Part shown: piece by piece, positions 33,687 to 41,874 of the stretch | How the letters are laid out: each line of letters starts with the position of its first letter | How positions within the stretch are numbered: position 1 is the stretch's first letter | Assembly (NCBI GenBank): GCA_026392465.1 | Contig: JAPLCA010000001.1 | Span: 1 to 64,000, forward strand | Direction: 5' to 3' | Origin: Propionibacteriales bacterium | GTDB taxonomy: Bacteria; Actinomycetota; Actinomycetes; Propionibacteriales; Nocardioidaceae | DNA: 64,000 bases | Made by a program: the position numbers and the translations under genes | Notes under the pieces: generated by a model | What the model saw: the letters and a program-made list of their open reading frames with translations, nothing else | What the model was told of the DNA's origin: nothing | The model's database searches: none

Positions 33687-35267
33687 TCAGCGGCGGGTGG
33701 CGACGAGGATGCTGTCGCGCACGACGTGGGCGCCCATGCCGGTGTGGGTGCGCTCGACGACCTCCGCGCGCGCGTCCCACGTCTCGTCGAGCGCCGGCAG
33801 CAGCGCCTCGGGCTCGAAGAGGTCGTCGCGGGCCCTGACGCCCGCCGGCACGTCGCCGGGGTGGTGCCCGACGACGAGGAGCGTGCCGCCCGGGGCGACG
33901 GCCGACGCGAGCCGGCGCACGACGTCGAGCATCGGCTCCGGTGGCAGGTGCACGTAGTGCGCCGTGACGAGGTCCCACCGCTCGTCGCCCGGCTCCCAGG
34001 TGCGGACGTCGCCGACACGGAACGACGTCCGGTCGGCGACCCCGGCGTCCTCGGCGTGCTGCCGCGCTCGCTCGAGCCCCGTGGGGGAGAAGTCCATGCC
34101 GGTGACCTTCCAGCCGTGCTGCGCGAGCCAGATGACGTCGCCACCCTCGCCGCAGCCGACGTCGATGGCCGTGCCCGGCGTCAGCCGCTCCGCGCGGGCC
34201 GGCACCTGCGGGTTGACGCGACCGCTCCAGACGGCCGACGGGGTGCCGTAGCGCTCCTCCCACGCCTCCGGCTCGCGCATCGCCTCGCGGGCGCGCTCGA
34301 CCGCGGCCTGGGTGTCCTCCTCGACCAGACCGGCGTTGAGGAACGCCCCGGCCTGCACGCCCGCTGCGGCGGCCGCCGCCACCGTGGCCATGGGTGCCGC
34401 GGCGTTCCCGACCGCGACGACACCGGCGACCGGCGTCACGCCGTTCGCGTCGGCCTCGAGCGCGACGGCGAGCGTCGTGCCGTGCATCTCGAGCGGCCGG
34501 GTCGGCACGCCGAGCAGGTCGGCGACCTCGGTGCGGGCGCGGGGGAACGACTGCACGGCCAGGGCGTCGAGCTCGACGACGGTGCCGTCGGCCAGGCGCA
34601 CGCCGACGAGCCGGTCGTCGTCGACCAGCACCTCCGCGACGCGCCCCTCCACGGTCGCCTGGCCGCGTGCGCGCAGCGGCTCGCGCTCGCCGTGCCCCAG
34701 CTCGACCTCGTGCGTGAGCACCGTGAGCGCATCGGTGAGCTGTCCGAACAGACCGGCCTGGTGCAGGCCCATCGGGCTGCTGAGCAACACGCCGACGCGC
34801 TGGTCGCGCACCTCCCACCCGTGGCAGTAGGGGCAGTGCAGCACGTCGCGTCCCCAGCGGTCGGCGAGGCCGGGCACGTCGGGCAGCTCGTCGACCACAC
34901 CGGTCGCGAGCACGACGCGACGTGCGAGGAGGCGGCTGCCGTCGTCGAGCGTCACGGCGAAGCTCGGCACGTCGCCGGGCAGCGCCTGCGCGTCCACGAC
35001 TCGACCTGCGACGACCGTCGCACCGTAGGACTCCACCTCCTCGCGACCGAGCCGCGCGAGCTCGAGCGGCGGGGTGCCCTCGCGGCCGAGGTAGTTGTGC
35101 ATGTGGTCGGCGGGCGCGTTGCGCTGCTCGCCGGCGTCGACCAGCACGACGGACCGGCGCGAGCGGGCGAGCACCAGCGCGGTGCTCAGCCCGGCGGCGC
35201 CTCCTCCCACCACGACGACGTCGACGGAGGTGACAGGGGAACGGGGGGACTCGGGGTTCGTGCTCAT
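33687..35267 (-). CDS. Fusion of thioredoxin-reductase-like flavoprotein and SAM methyltransferase
   Basis: The protein has 526 residues from ATG 35267. Residues 1 to about 320 are a thioredoxin-reductase-like module: FAD motif VVVVGGGAAGLSTALVLARS, redox pair CPYCHGWEV, and a TPVAGVVAVGNAA C-terminal FAD motif. The remainder is a class I methyltransferase with motif I AIDVGCGEGGDVIWLAQHGW and VTGMDFSPTGLERAR. The fusion is known in actinobacteria but uncharacterised; the methyltransferase half resembles thiol or tellurite-type enzymes. Together they could reduce and then methylate a chalcogen or thiol; that is inference. Confidence 0.88.
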   Translation of the reverse strand: MSTNPESPRSPVTSVDVVVVGGGAAGLSTALVLARSRRSVVLVDAGEQRNAPADHMHNYLGREGTPPLELARLGREEVESYGATVVAGRVVDAQALPGDVPSFAVTLDDGSRLLARRVVLATGVVDELPDVPGLADRWGRDVLHCPYCHGWEVRDQRVGVLLSSPMGLHQAGLFGQLTDALTVLTHEVELGHGEREPLRARGQATVEGRVAEVLVDDDRLVGVRLADGTVVELDALAVQSFPRARTEVADLLGVPTRPLEMHGTTLAVALEADANGVTPVAGVVAVGNAAAPMATVAAAAAAGVQAGAFLNAGLVEEDTQAAVERAREAMREPEAWEERYGTPSAVWSGRVNPQVPARAERLTPGTAIDVGCGEGGDVIWLAQHGWKVTGMDFSPTGLERARQHAEDAGVADRTSFRVGDVRTWEPGDERWDLVTAHYVHLPPEPMLDVVRRLASAVAPGGTLLVVGHHPGDVPAGVRARDDLFEPEALLPALDETWDARAEVVERTHTGMGAHVVRDSILVATRR

Positions 35268-35300
35268 GGGTCGAGCATGCGGTGGCAAGCGCGCAAACGA

Positions 35301-35330
35301 CAAACATCTTTGCTGCTCTGGCAAACTTTG
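35301..35330. promoter_or_regulatory. AT-rich divergent promoter/operator candidate
   Basis: Two small inverted repeats, CAAACATCTTTG (35301-35312) and CAAACTTTG (35322-35330), lie just upstream of the fusion gene in an AT-rich stretch. They could bind a local regulator; none is encoded adjacent with certainty. Confidence 0.35.
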
Positions 35331-35404
35331 AGGAGTCGCGGCGTCTGGCACGATGGGCCTACGGCTACGGAATTGCACCGTGCGACCACACCTGGGGAGC
35401 AGAC

Positions 35405-35507
35405 ATGACCAGCCAGACGACTGGACGTCGACGAGGGTCTGCGCGACTTCGGCCAGGGTGTCAAGGACACGGCGAGCGACGTGTGGGACGCGGTGACCCC
35501 GTGGTGA
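35405..35507 (+). pseudogene. Frameshifted microgene coupled to the next gene
   Basis: ATG 35405 has a strong GGGGAG site seven bases upstream but after five codons its frame loses bias. The neighbouring frame then reads LDVDEGLRDFGQGVKDTASD and VWDAVTPW with almost pure G/C third positions. Its TGA (35505-35507) overlaps the GTG of the next gene. One inserted base or two lost bases near 35420 would give a 30-odd residue protein. It is missing from the ORF track. Confidence 0.55.
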
Positions 35508-36313
35508 GCGGCACGGAGACGAGGCCGTCGTCGCCGCGACCGCCTCTCGGGCAGGTGCTCGGCATGGGTGCGGCCGCGGTGGTGATCGGCCCGGCCCTCC
35601 TCGCGTCGTCGGTGCCGCTGCTCACCCGCGGCAACCTGCTCCTCGGCGCTGCCGGTGTCGCCATGGCGGTGACCGCCGTCCTCGCGGTCGGGTACCTCGT
35701 GCGCTTCCTCGTCACGCCGCGGGGGGCCCACGAGGCGTCGCTCGACGACGGCGCCACCGTGCTCCCGGAGTCGCGTGTGGCGCGGTTCCTCGCATGGGGC
35801 ACCACCGGGGCCGCCGTCCTCCTCTCCACCCTCCTGGTCCTCTCGGCGGTCGCCGGGACAGGGCCGACGGGGCCGTCGGTCGGACTGGTGGGTGCGACGG
35901 TCGTGCTGGTGCTCGCCGTGCCGACCGTGGTCGCCGTGCTCGCCGGTCGACGCCCTCGCGGCGCCCTGGTGCTGACCCCCCACGCCGCCCGGCTGCGCAC
36001 CTGGAGCTCGGAACGGGAGGTCGCCTGGGACGACGTCGTCGAGGTGGTCGCGCTGCGGCAGCCGCGTCGCACGCTCGTCGTCTACGCCCGCATGGAGGAC
36101 CAGGTGCAGGTGCTGCGCGCCCCGGCCGGGTTCGGCGAGCAGCAGGCGCGACCGATCCCGGAGGCTGACCGGGGGCTCGCGGTCTCCTTCCCGCACCTCA
36201 CTGGCGACCCGGCCGTGCTCCTCGCGGCTCTCGACCACTGGCGTCGGGTGCGCAAGGACCGCGCGGAGCTCGGCGCCGAGGCCTCGCTACGCCGACTGGA
36301 TCCCGCCGCATGA
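35504..36313 (+). CDS. Membrane protein with C-terminal PH-like domain
   Basis: It starts at GTG 35504 (269 residues); the track's 35282 start crosses the frameshifted microgene. Two N-terminal helices (VVIGPALLASSVPLL, MAVTAVLAVGYLVRFLV), two more after residue 100, and then a soluble domain ALVLTPHAARLRTWSSEREV with AWDDVVEVVAL that looks like a bacterial PH domain (DUF3093/PrgI-like style). Function unknown. The stop overlaps the XRE-cupin start by 4 bp. Confidence 0.65.
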   Translation: MSGTETRPSSPRPPLGQVLGMGAAAVVIGPALLASSVPLLTRGNLLLGAAGVAMAVTAVLAVGYLVRFLVTPRGAHEASLDDGATVLPESRVARFLAWGTTGAAVLLSTLLVLSAVAGTGPTGPSVGLVGATVVLVLAVPTVVAVLAGRRPRGALVLTPHAARLRTWSSEREVAWDDVVEVVALRQPRRTLVVYARMEDQVQVLRAPAGFGEQQARPIPEADRGLAVSFPHLTGDPAVLLAALDHWRRVRKDRAELGAEASLRRLDPAA

Positions 36314-36879
36314 CCTCCTCGGACCTCGACGACGTACTGGCCGGCGTGGGCCCTCGTCTGCGACAGCTGCGCCTGGAGCGCGACGCGACGCTCGCCGACG
36401 TCGCCGGGCAGACCGGCATCTCCGTCAGCACGCTGTCACGGCTGGAGTCGGGGCAGCGCAGGCCGACGCTGGAGCTCCTGCTGCCGCTCGCTGCTGCGCA
36501 CGGCGTCGCGCTCGACGAGCTCGTCGACGCACCCGAAACGGGCGACCCGCGCGTGCGGGCGCGTCCGGTGGTGCGGCACGGGCGCACCTTCGTGCCGCTG
36601 ACGCGACGACCAGGCGGGCTGCAGTCCTACAAGATCGTCATGCCGGTGGAGGCGGACGCCGAGCCGAGCCTGCGCACGCACGACGGCTACGAGTGGATGT
36701 ACGTCCTGTCCGGGCAGGTGCGGCTGGTCCTGGGCTCGCGCGACCTGACGATCGGGCCCGGCGAGGTCGTCGAGTTCGACACGCGCGCGCCCCACTGGGT
36801 CTCCAACCCCGGCCCCCACCCCACCGAGGTGCTCGCCATCTTCGGCCCCCAGGGCGAGCGGATGCACGTCCGCACCTGA
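36310..36879 (+). CDS. XRE-cupin transcriptional regulator
   Basis: The 189-residue protein has an N-terminal XRE helix-turn-helix (DATLADVAGQTGISVSTLSR, LESGQRRPTLELLLPLAAAH) and a C-terminal cupin (DGYEWMYVLSGQVRLVLGSR, FDTRAPHWVSN). XRE-cupins sense small metabolites through the cupin barrel. It is coupled to the membrane protein gene upstream, suggesting it regulates that operon. Confidence 0.9.
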   Translation: MTSSDLDDVLAGVGPRLRQLRLERDATLADVAGQTGISVSTLSRLESGQRRPTLELLLPLAAAHGVALDELVDAPETGDPRVRARPVVRHGRTFVPLTRRPGGLQSYKIVMPVEADAEPSLRTHDGYEWMYVLSGQVRLVLGSRDLTIGPGEVVEFDTRAPHWVSNPGPHPTEVLAIFGPQGERMHVRT

Positions 36880-36886
36880 CCCCGCC

Positions 36887-36985
36887 GCATCTGCGCGTTG
36901 ACGTGGGGCCCCACGTCAACCTGCAGATGCAGCGCACGTTTGCGTGGGGGAGAGCCTGTTTCCGTGGGGCCCCACGGAAACAGGC
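36887..36985. repeat. Two palindromes centred on GTGGGGCCCCAC
   Basis: 36887-36930 is a 44-base palindrome with arms GCATCTGC...TTGACGTGGGG and a 3-base internal mismatch. 36954-36985 is a perfect 32-base palindrome with half-site GCCTGTTTCCGTGGGG and no loop. They fill the gap between the convergent XRE-cupin and EamA genes. The central 12 bases are shared with elements at 44025, 46159 and 46220. Confidence 0.8.
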
Positions 36986-37012
36986 ACCAGCGGCGAGGGT
37001 GGGGCGGCGCGC

Positions 37013-38044
37013 TCAGGTCGGCGGCAGCGGCTCGACGGTGGGCGAGGTCGCGACCTGCTCCTCGACGTACCGGGGCTCGCCGACCTTGACCAGCACGACA
37101 CCGGCCAGGACGAGGAGTCCGCCGAGCAGCTGGGCCGTGGTCGGCAGCTCGTCGAGCAGCAGCCAGGCGAACAGCACGGCCATGAGCACCTCCGAGAGGG
37201 CGACGAACGACGCCACGCGCGACCCAAGCCGTCGTCCCGCTGCGATGCCGGTGACGTACGCGAGCGCCGCGGTCACGACGCCGAGCAGCCCGACGAGCAG
37301 CCACCAGGGGAGCGCGACGTCGCCGAGCGTCGCGTCGGCGGTCGACGCGGTCATCGGCAGCACGCCGACGAGCCCGCCGAGACCGAGTGCGGCGCTGCCG
37401 ACGAGCAGCCCGCCGCCCGCCAGCGCGACCGGCGGCAGACCGACGCGGTCGTCGGCGGACAGCAGGAAGTAGGTGGCGGCGCCGACCGTCGCGCCGAGTG
37501 CCCACAGGACCCCGACGCCGTCGAGCGAGACGCCGGAGAGCAGACCCAGCACGAGCGCGAGCCCGCCCATCGCCACGACGGCTCCGGCGACGGTGAGCCG
37601 ACCGGGACGCTCCCCACGGGCCGTCCACAGGAACAGCACGACGGCCACCGGCGCCATGTACTCGATGAGCAGTGCGACGCCGACCTGCAGCGTCTGCACG
37701 GCGTAGAAGTAGCAGAGCTGCGCTCCGGCGACGGCGAGCAGCCCGTAGAGCAGCACCATCGGCGCGGCGCGCCGGACGCCCCGCCAACGACCCCGCATCG
37801 CGAGGGCGGCGGGGAGGGCCACCACGGCCGCGGCGACGCCCATGCGGACCGCGGCGGCCGCGCCCGCGCTCCAGCCCGACTCCAGCAGTCCGCGTGCCAG
37901 GGAGCCGGACAGCCCGAAGGCGGAGGCGGACACCAGGGCGAACACAAGGCCCGACGTGGTGCGTCCGGTCCCGGCGTTCGGGGAGCGTCGCGCCGACGCC
38001 GAGGCGCCGGTCACCGATCCGGCGTCAGGGGCGTTCATGGTCAT
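37013..38044 (-). CDS. EamA family transporter (RhtA/YdcZ-like exporter)
   Basis: The protein has 343 residues from ATG 38044 (or 38038). Ten helices in two EamA repeats: GLVFALVSASAFGLSGSLAR, LLYGLLAVAGAQLCYFYAVQ, the AGAVVAMGGLALVLGLLSG helix, and in the second half ALAYVTGIAAGRRLGSRVAS followed by FVALSEVLMAVLFAWLLLDE. It likely exports amino acids or a toxic metabolite. A CGNR-zinc-finger regulator is divergent, 39 bases away. Confidence 0.88.
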   Translation of the reverse strand: MTMNAPDAGSVTGASASARRSPNAGTGRTTSGLVFALVSASAFGLSGSLARGLLESGWSAGAAAAVRMGVAAAVVALPAALAMRGRWRGVRRAAPMVLLYGLLAVAGAQLCYFYAVQTLQVGVALLIEYMAPVAVVLFLWTARGERPGRLTVAGAVVAMGGLALVLGLLSGVSLDGVGVLWALGATVGAATYFLLSADDRVGLPPVALAGGGLLVGSAALGLGGLVGVLPMTASTADATLGDVALPWWLLVGLLGVVTAALAYVTGIAAGRRLGSRVASFVALSEVLMAVLFAWLLLDELPTTAQLLGGLLVLAGVVLVKVGEPRYVEEQVATSPTVEPLPPT

Positions 38045-38083
38045 GGGTCCTGACGATAGAGGCCGATGTCGTAAGGTGTCAAC

Positions 38084-38632
38084 ATGACCTTCGCTCCTGA
38101 CATCGAGGCCAACCTGCTGGCCACCGTCGAGCTGGTCAACACGGCGGAGGACCCGGACACGCTCACCACGGTCGAGCAGCTCGACGCCTTCTACGAGCGG
38201 CACGGCTACACCGGCCACCGCGACCGCGACGCCGGCGAGCTCGCGCAGGTGCGCGCCCTGCGCCCCGTGCTGCGCGGGTTGCTCACGACCGGCGACCCCG
38301 AACAGCTCGCGGTGCTGGTCAACGACCTGCTCGACGCCCATCCCACTCGGGTTCGGCTCGTGACGCACGGACCGCTGGGGCGGCACCTGCACGTCGCCGA
38401 CGACGACAGCCCGTGGCCCTCGCGCATCTGCGTCGAGGCGGCGATCGCCGTCAGCGACGTCCTGATCGCCGGCGAGCTGTCACGGTTCGGCGTCTGCGCC
38501 GACGACGGCTGTGACGGCATCGTCCTCGACCTCTCCCGCAACCGGTCCCGTCGCTTCTGCAGCACCGCGTGCGGCAACCGTCACGCCGCCGCGGAGTACC
38601 GGGCCCGCCAGCGCGAGCAGGACCAGGCATGA
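38084..38632 (+). CDS. CGNR zinc-finger regulator
   Basis: The 182-residue protein has an N-terminal ABATE-like domain (NLLATVELVNTAEDPDTLTT) and a C-terminal CGNR finger: GVCADDGCDGIVLDLSRNRS then RRFCSTACGNRHAAAEYRAR, with four Cys for zinc. Such proteins are stress-responsive transcription factors that commonly control a neighbouring transporter, here the EamA gene. It overlaps the GyrI-like gene by 4 bp. Confidence 0.9.
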   Translation: MTFAPDIEANLLATVELVNTAEDPDTLTTVEQLDAFYERHGYTGHRDRDAGELAQVRALRPVLRGLLTTGDPEQLAVLVNDLLDAHPTRVRLVTHGPLGRHLHVADDDSPWPSRICVEAAIAVSDVLIAGELSRFGVCADDGCDGIVLDLSRNRSRRFCSTACGNRHAAAEYRARQREQDQA

Positions 38633-39249
38633 CGCTCGACCGTAAGCGCACGCTCGCCCCCTACCGGGCCCGGCGCGGGGTCTTCGACGTGGTCGAGGTG
38701 CCCCCGCTGACGTACCTGGCCGTCGACGGCACGGGCGACCCCAACACGTCGGCCTCCTACGCCGAGGCGCTCGCCGTGCTCTACCCGGTCGCCTACACCC
38801 TGCGCTTCGCCGGCAAGGCACTCGGTCACGACGAGAAGGTCATGCCGCTGGAGGCGCTCTGGTGGTCCGACGACATGGCGGCGTTCACGAGCGCACGCGA
38901 CAAGAGCCGCTGGAGCTGGACCGCGCTGATCCTCGCGCCCACCTGGGTCGACGACGCCGCGTTCGCCGACGCCGTCGCGACCGTGGCGCGCAAGAAGCCC
39001 GACCTGGGCGGCCTGGAGCGGGTCGACCTGCGCGTGCTGGACGAGGGCCTCTGCATGCAGACGCTCCACGTCGGCCCCTACGACGACGAGGGCCCGGTGC
39101 TCGCCCGGATGCACGACGTCGAGATCCCCGCGGCAGGTCTGCGCATGACGGGCCGCCACCACGAGATCTACCTCGGCGACCCGCGGCGCACCGCCCCGGA
39201 GCGCCTGCGGACGATCCTGCGCCAGCCGGTGGAGGCCGTCGAGTCCTGA
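38629..39249 (+). CDS. GyrI-like small-molecule-binding protein
   Basis: The 206-residue protein starts at ATG 38629 in overlap with the CGNR gene. VEVPPLTYLAVDGTGDPNTS, LPLEALWW-type centre (VMPLEALWWSDDM), a DEGLCMQTLHVGPYDDEGPV strand and HHEIYLGDPRRT are the pattern of GyrI-like (SOUL/GyrI superfamily) proteins, some of which hydrolyse cyclopropanone-type toxins. With the CGNR regulator and EamA exporter it may form a detoxification unit. Confidence 0.85.
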   Translation: MTLDRKRTLAPYRARRGVFDVVEVPPLTYLAVDGTGDPNTSASYAEALAVLYPVAYTLRFAGKALGHDEKVMPLEALWWSDDMAAFTSARDKSRWSWTALILAPTWVDDAAFADAVATVARKKPDLGGLERVDLRVLDEGLCMQTLHVGPYDDEGPVLARMHDVEIPAAGLRMTGRHHEIYLGDPRRTAPERLRTILRQPVEAVES

Positions 39250-39267
39250 CCCGTGGTCCCGGTCAGG

Positions 39268-39381
39268 CTGCTGATTCCTATGAAGTGATGGGAATCCCCC
39301 GCTCACCCTCGGAATCATCCGCGGGTGAGTGAGGAAGAACCATGGTCAGGTGCTGATTCCCATCAGTTCATGGGAATCAGC
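39268..39381. terminator. Duplicated hairpin region between convergent genes
   Basis: The perfect hairpin GCTGATTCCCA/TGGGAATCAGC (39352-39381, 8-base loop) is preceded at 39268-39297 by a degenerate copy (CTGATTCCTAT...ATGGGAATCC). CTCACC/GGGTGAG arms lie between them (39302-39329). It probably terminates both the GyrI-like and EcsC genes. Confidence 0.65.
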
Positions 39382-39392
39382 AACGATTGGGT

Positions 39393-40079
39393 TCAGCGTT
39401 GCCGCTTCGGGATGTTGCGGTCCTTCAGCTCGCGAGCGGCGTACTGCCCGATCTGGTGGGTCGACCACCCGTCGGACCCGCCCGCGACGGCGCCGCCGAT
39501 GAGCGGCACGCGGCGTGCGACGAGGGTGACAGCGCGGCGGCCGACCGTGCGGGTGACGAGCTCGGCCGTGACCTCGTGGGAGATGATCCGGTCGAGCTCG
39601 GGGGAGTGCACGGGCGACGTCGCGAGCGTCATCGGCGGCGACGGCAGCTTGCCCGACTTCAGCAGGTCCTTCACGGCATCCTCGCCGAGCATGCAGACCA
39701 GGATCGCGTTGCGCACCCGCGGGTCGGTGAGGTCGTAGCCGCGCAGCGCGGCCACGCCCGCGACCATGTGCGCCTGCACCAGCGTGACGCCGACGACGTT
39801 CGCCGGCACCGACACGGCCACCGCCGCGATGCCACCGAGGTTGGTCACGAAGCCCTGCGCGCCGGCCAGCGCGGTGTGCCGGCGCACGAGACGCGTGATC
39901 GCCGCCTCGACGTCACCGTCGGTGTCGACGAGGTGGGCGTCGGCGGCCTTGCGGGCCGACGGGAGCGGGCCGACGCCGTCGATCGCCCGGTCCAGGACCT
40001 GACGGACGAACCCGCCGGCCACCTGCGGAGCGATCTTGTTCGTCGCCGCGACCGCGGCCCTGCCTCGAAGTCCAGCCAT
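39393..40079 (-). CDS. EcsC family protein
   Basis: The 228-residue protein matches EcsC-family style: a helical start, LVRRHTALAGAQGFVTNLGG, IAAVAVSVPANVVGVTLVQA, HMVAGVAALRGYDLTDPRVR and a C-terminal RRVPLIGGAVAGGSDGWSTH glycine-rich helix. It is membrane-associated through amphipathic helices. Bacillus EcsC relates to protein export, but these actinobacterial homologues are uncharacterised. It stands alone. Confidence 0.85.
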   Translation of the reverse strand: MAGLRGRAAVAATNKIAPQVAGGFVRQVLDRAIDGVGPLPSARKAADAHLVDTDGDVEAAITRLVRRHTALAGAQGFVTNLGGIAAVAVSVPANVVGVTLVQAHMVAGVAALRGYDLTDPRVRNAILVCMLGEDAVKDLLKSGKLPSPPMTLATSPVHSPELDRIISHEVTAELVTRTVGRRAVTLVARRVPLIGGAVAGGSDGWSTHQIGQYAARELKDRNIPKRQR

Positions 40080-40144
40080 GCCCCCATCCTAGGGACGCGG
40101 CCGAGGTCCGCCCCCCGAACAGCCGCGGGCCCTACGCTCGGCCC

Positions 40145-41104
40145 ATGGACCAGGCGTTCAGCCGACGTGTCACCTCCTCGGGCTGGCTCGAGGAGGCGCA
40201 CGGCTGGATCCATGCCCGCGCGGAGGAGGCCGGGCACGCGCTCGCCGGCCCCATCGAGCAGCGTCGTGTACGGCCGTGGTCGACACAGCTGGTCGTGCCG
40301 ACCGACCGCGGGCGTCTGTGGTTCAAGGCGAACTGCCGGTCGATGGCGTTCGAGCCCGTGCTGCACGCGCTGCTGGCCGACGTCGCGCCCGACCAGGTGG
40401 CCGCGCCGCTCGCGGTCGACGCCGCGCGGGGGTGGATGCTCACCGCCGACCGTGGCGTGACGCTCGGCGACTCCCGCGAGCCGACCCTCGCCGACTGGCG
40501 GGGCGTCATGATCGCCACCGCTCGGCTGCAGCGTCGGCTCGTCGACCAGCGCGACGTCGTGCTCGCGACCGGTGTCCCCGACTGCTCGCCCGAGACCGTC
40601 CCGGCACGCTTCGACGCCCTGCTCGAGCGGCTGGCGACGCTGCCGGCCGAGCACCCCTCGTCCCTCGACCACGCCGGAGCCACCGCGCTCGCCGCACGTC
40701 GCGACCAGCTGCTCGAGGCCGTCGCCCGCCTCGCGTCGTCGAGCGTCCCGGTCACCGTGCAGCATGGTGACGTGCACCCGTGGAACGCCTTCGCCGACCT
40801 GCGCGTGTTCGACTTCGGCGACCTGCAGTGGTCCCACGCGCTCGAGGTCCTGAGCGTCCCCTACGGCTGGATCACGACGCGCAGCACGCTGGCCTGGGAC
40901 GACGTGCTCGCCACCTACTCCGAGATGTGGTCCGACGTCGCCGACCCGCGCGACCTCGCCGAGCTGCGCGCCGCCACGGCCTTCACGCAGCCCGTCAACC
41001 GGGCCCTGACCTGGTGGGACTCCCTCGAGGGGGCCACCGACGAGGAGTGGCGCGAGTGGGGCGAGATGCCTGCGCACCACCTGAGCCGCGTGCTGGAGGC
41101 CTGA
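40145..41104 (+). CDS. Aminoglycoside phosphotransferase-like (APH) kinase family protein
   Basis: The 319-residue protein ends in the APH-kinase C-lobe: catalytic HGDVHPWNAFA (Asp and Asn) and metal-binding VFDFGD. The N-lobe is LVVPTDRGRLWFKANC with a conserved Lys. The substrate is unknown; many such chromosomal proteins are not resistance genes. It abuts aat by one base and is likely in its operon. Confidence 0.82.
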   Translation: MDQAFSRRVTSSGWLEEAHGWIHARAEEAGHALAGPIEQRRVRPWSTQLVVPTDRGRLWFKANCRSMAFEPVLHALLADVAPDQVAAPLAVDAARGWMLTADRGVTLGDSREPTLADWRGVMIATARLQRRLVDQRDVVLATGVPDCSPETVPARFDALLERLATLPAEHPSSLDHAGATALAARRDQLLEAVARLASSSVPVTVQHGDVHPWNAFADLRVFDFGDLQWSHALEVLSVPYGWITTRSTLAWDDVLATYSEMWSDVADPRDLAELRAATAFTQPVNRALTWWDSLEGATDEEWREWGEMPAHHLSRVLEA

Positions 41105-41105
41105 C

Positions 41106-41795
41106 GTGCCCGCCGTGCCGCTGCCCCCGACCCCGTGGGAGTTCCGCCCCGACCTCTGGCCCCGGTCCGACTGCGTCGCCGCCGGTGCCGACCTCGAGCC
41201 GTCGACGGTGGTCGAGGCCTACCGGCACGGCGCGTTCCCCATGCCGGACGAGGGGGACCTGCTGTGGTGGTCGCCGGTCGAGCGCGGTGTGCTCGAGCCG
41301 TCGGCGCTGCGCGTCTCGCGGTCGCTGCGCCAGGCGGTGCGACGGATGACGGTCACGATCGACACCGCGTTCGCCGAGGTGGTCGACGCCTGCGCCGACC
41401 CCAGCCGACCCGGCGCCTGGATCGACCGCGGCATCCGTGACGCGTACGTGCGCCTGCACGAGCTCGGCTGGGCGCACTCCGTCGAGACCCGCGACGCCGA
41501 CGGCAACCTCGTCGGCGGGCTGTACGGGCTCTCGGTCGGACGCCTGTTCGCGGGCGAGTCGATGTTCCACCACGCGCGCGACGCGTCGAAGGTGGCGCTG
41601 GTGGCGCTCGTCGACGCGGTGGGGCCGGACGGGCTCGTCGACGTGCAGTGGGCGACCCCGCACCTGGAGTCGCTCGGCGTCGTGCGGTGGCCCCGGGAGC
41701 GGTACCTGGGAGCCCTGCGGAGCCTCGTCGACGCTCCCGGCCCCGACTGGGACGCCCTCCAGGGCCCGATATCACGGGCACGAGGCACGCCGTAG
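41106..41795 (+). CDS. aat: Leucyl/phenylalanyl-tRNA-protein transferase
   Basis: The 229-residue protein starts at GTG 41106, one base after the previous stop. VEAYRHGAFPMPDEG and WWSPVERGVLEP are the classic N-terminal motifs; GLYGLSVGRLFAGESMFHHA, SKVALVAL and DVQWATPHLESLGVV complete the family core. The enzyme adds Leu or Phe from tRNA to N-terminal Arg/Lys for N-degron degradation by ClpAP/ClpCP. Confidence 0.95.
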   Translation: MPAVPLPPTPWEFRPDLWPRSDCVAAGADLEPSTVVEAYRHGAFPMPDEGDLLWWSPVERGVLEPSALRVSRSLRQAVRRMTVTIDTAFAEVVDACADPSRPGAWIDRGIRDAYVRLHELGWAHSVETRDADGNLVGGLYGLSVGRLFAGESMFHHARDASKVALVALVDAVGPDGLVDVQWATPHLESLGVVRWPRERYLGALRSLVDAPGPDWDALQGPISRARGTP

Positions 41796-41874
41796 GGGCC
41801 GGGGTGCACCGGAATGTCGGGGTTTCCTGCCTAGACTGCTGAGCGCACAACATCCGAACTCTCTAGGAGTCCCC

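Noticed and set aside
40145-41104. Antibiotic-resistance aminoglycoside phosphotransferase
   Set aside because: Only the general APH kinase motifs are present; the context with aat and N-lobe features do not support a resistance role.
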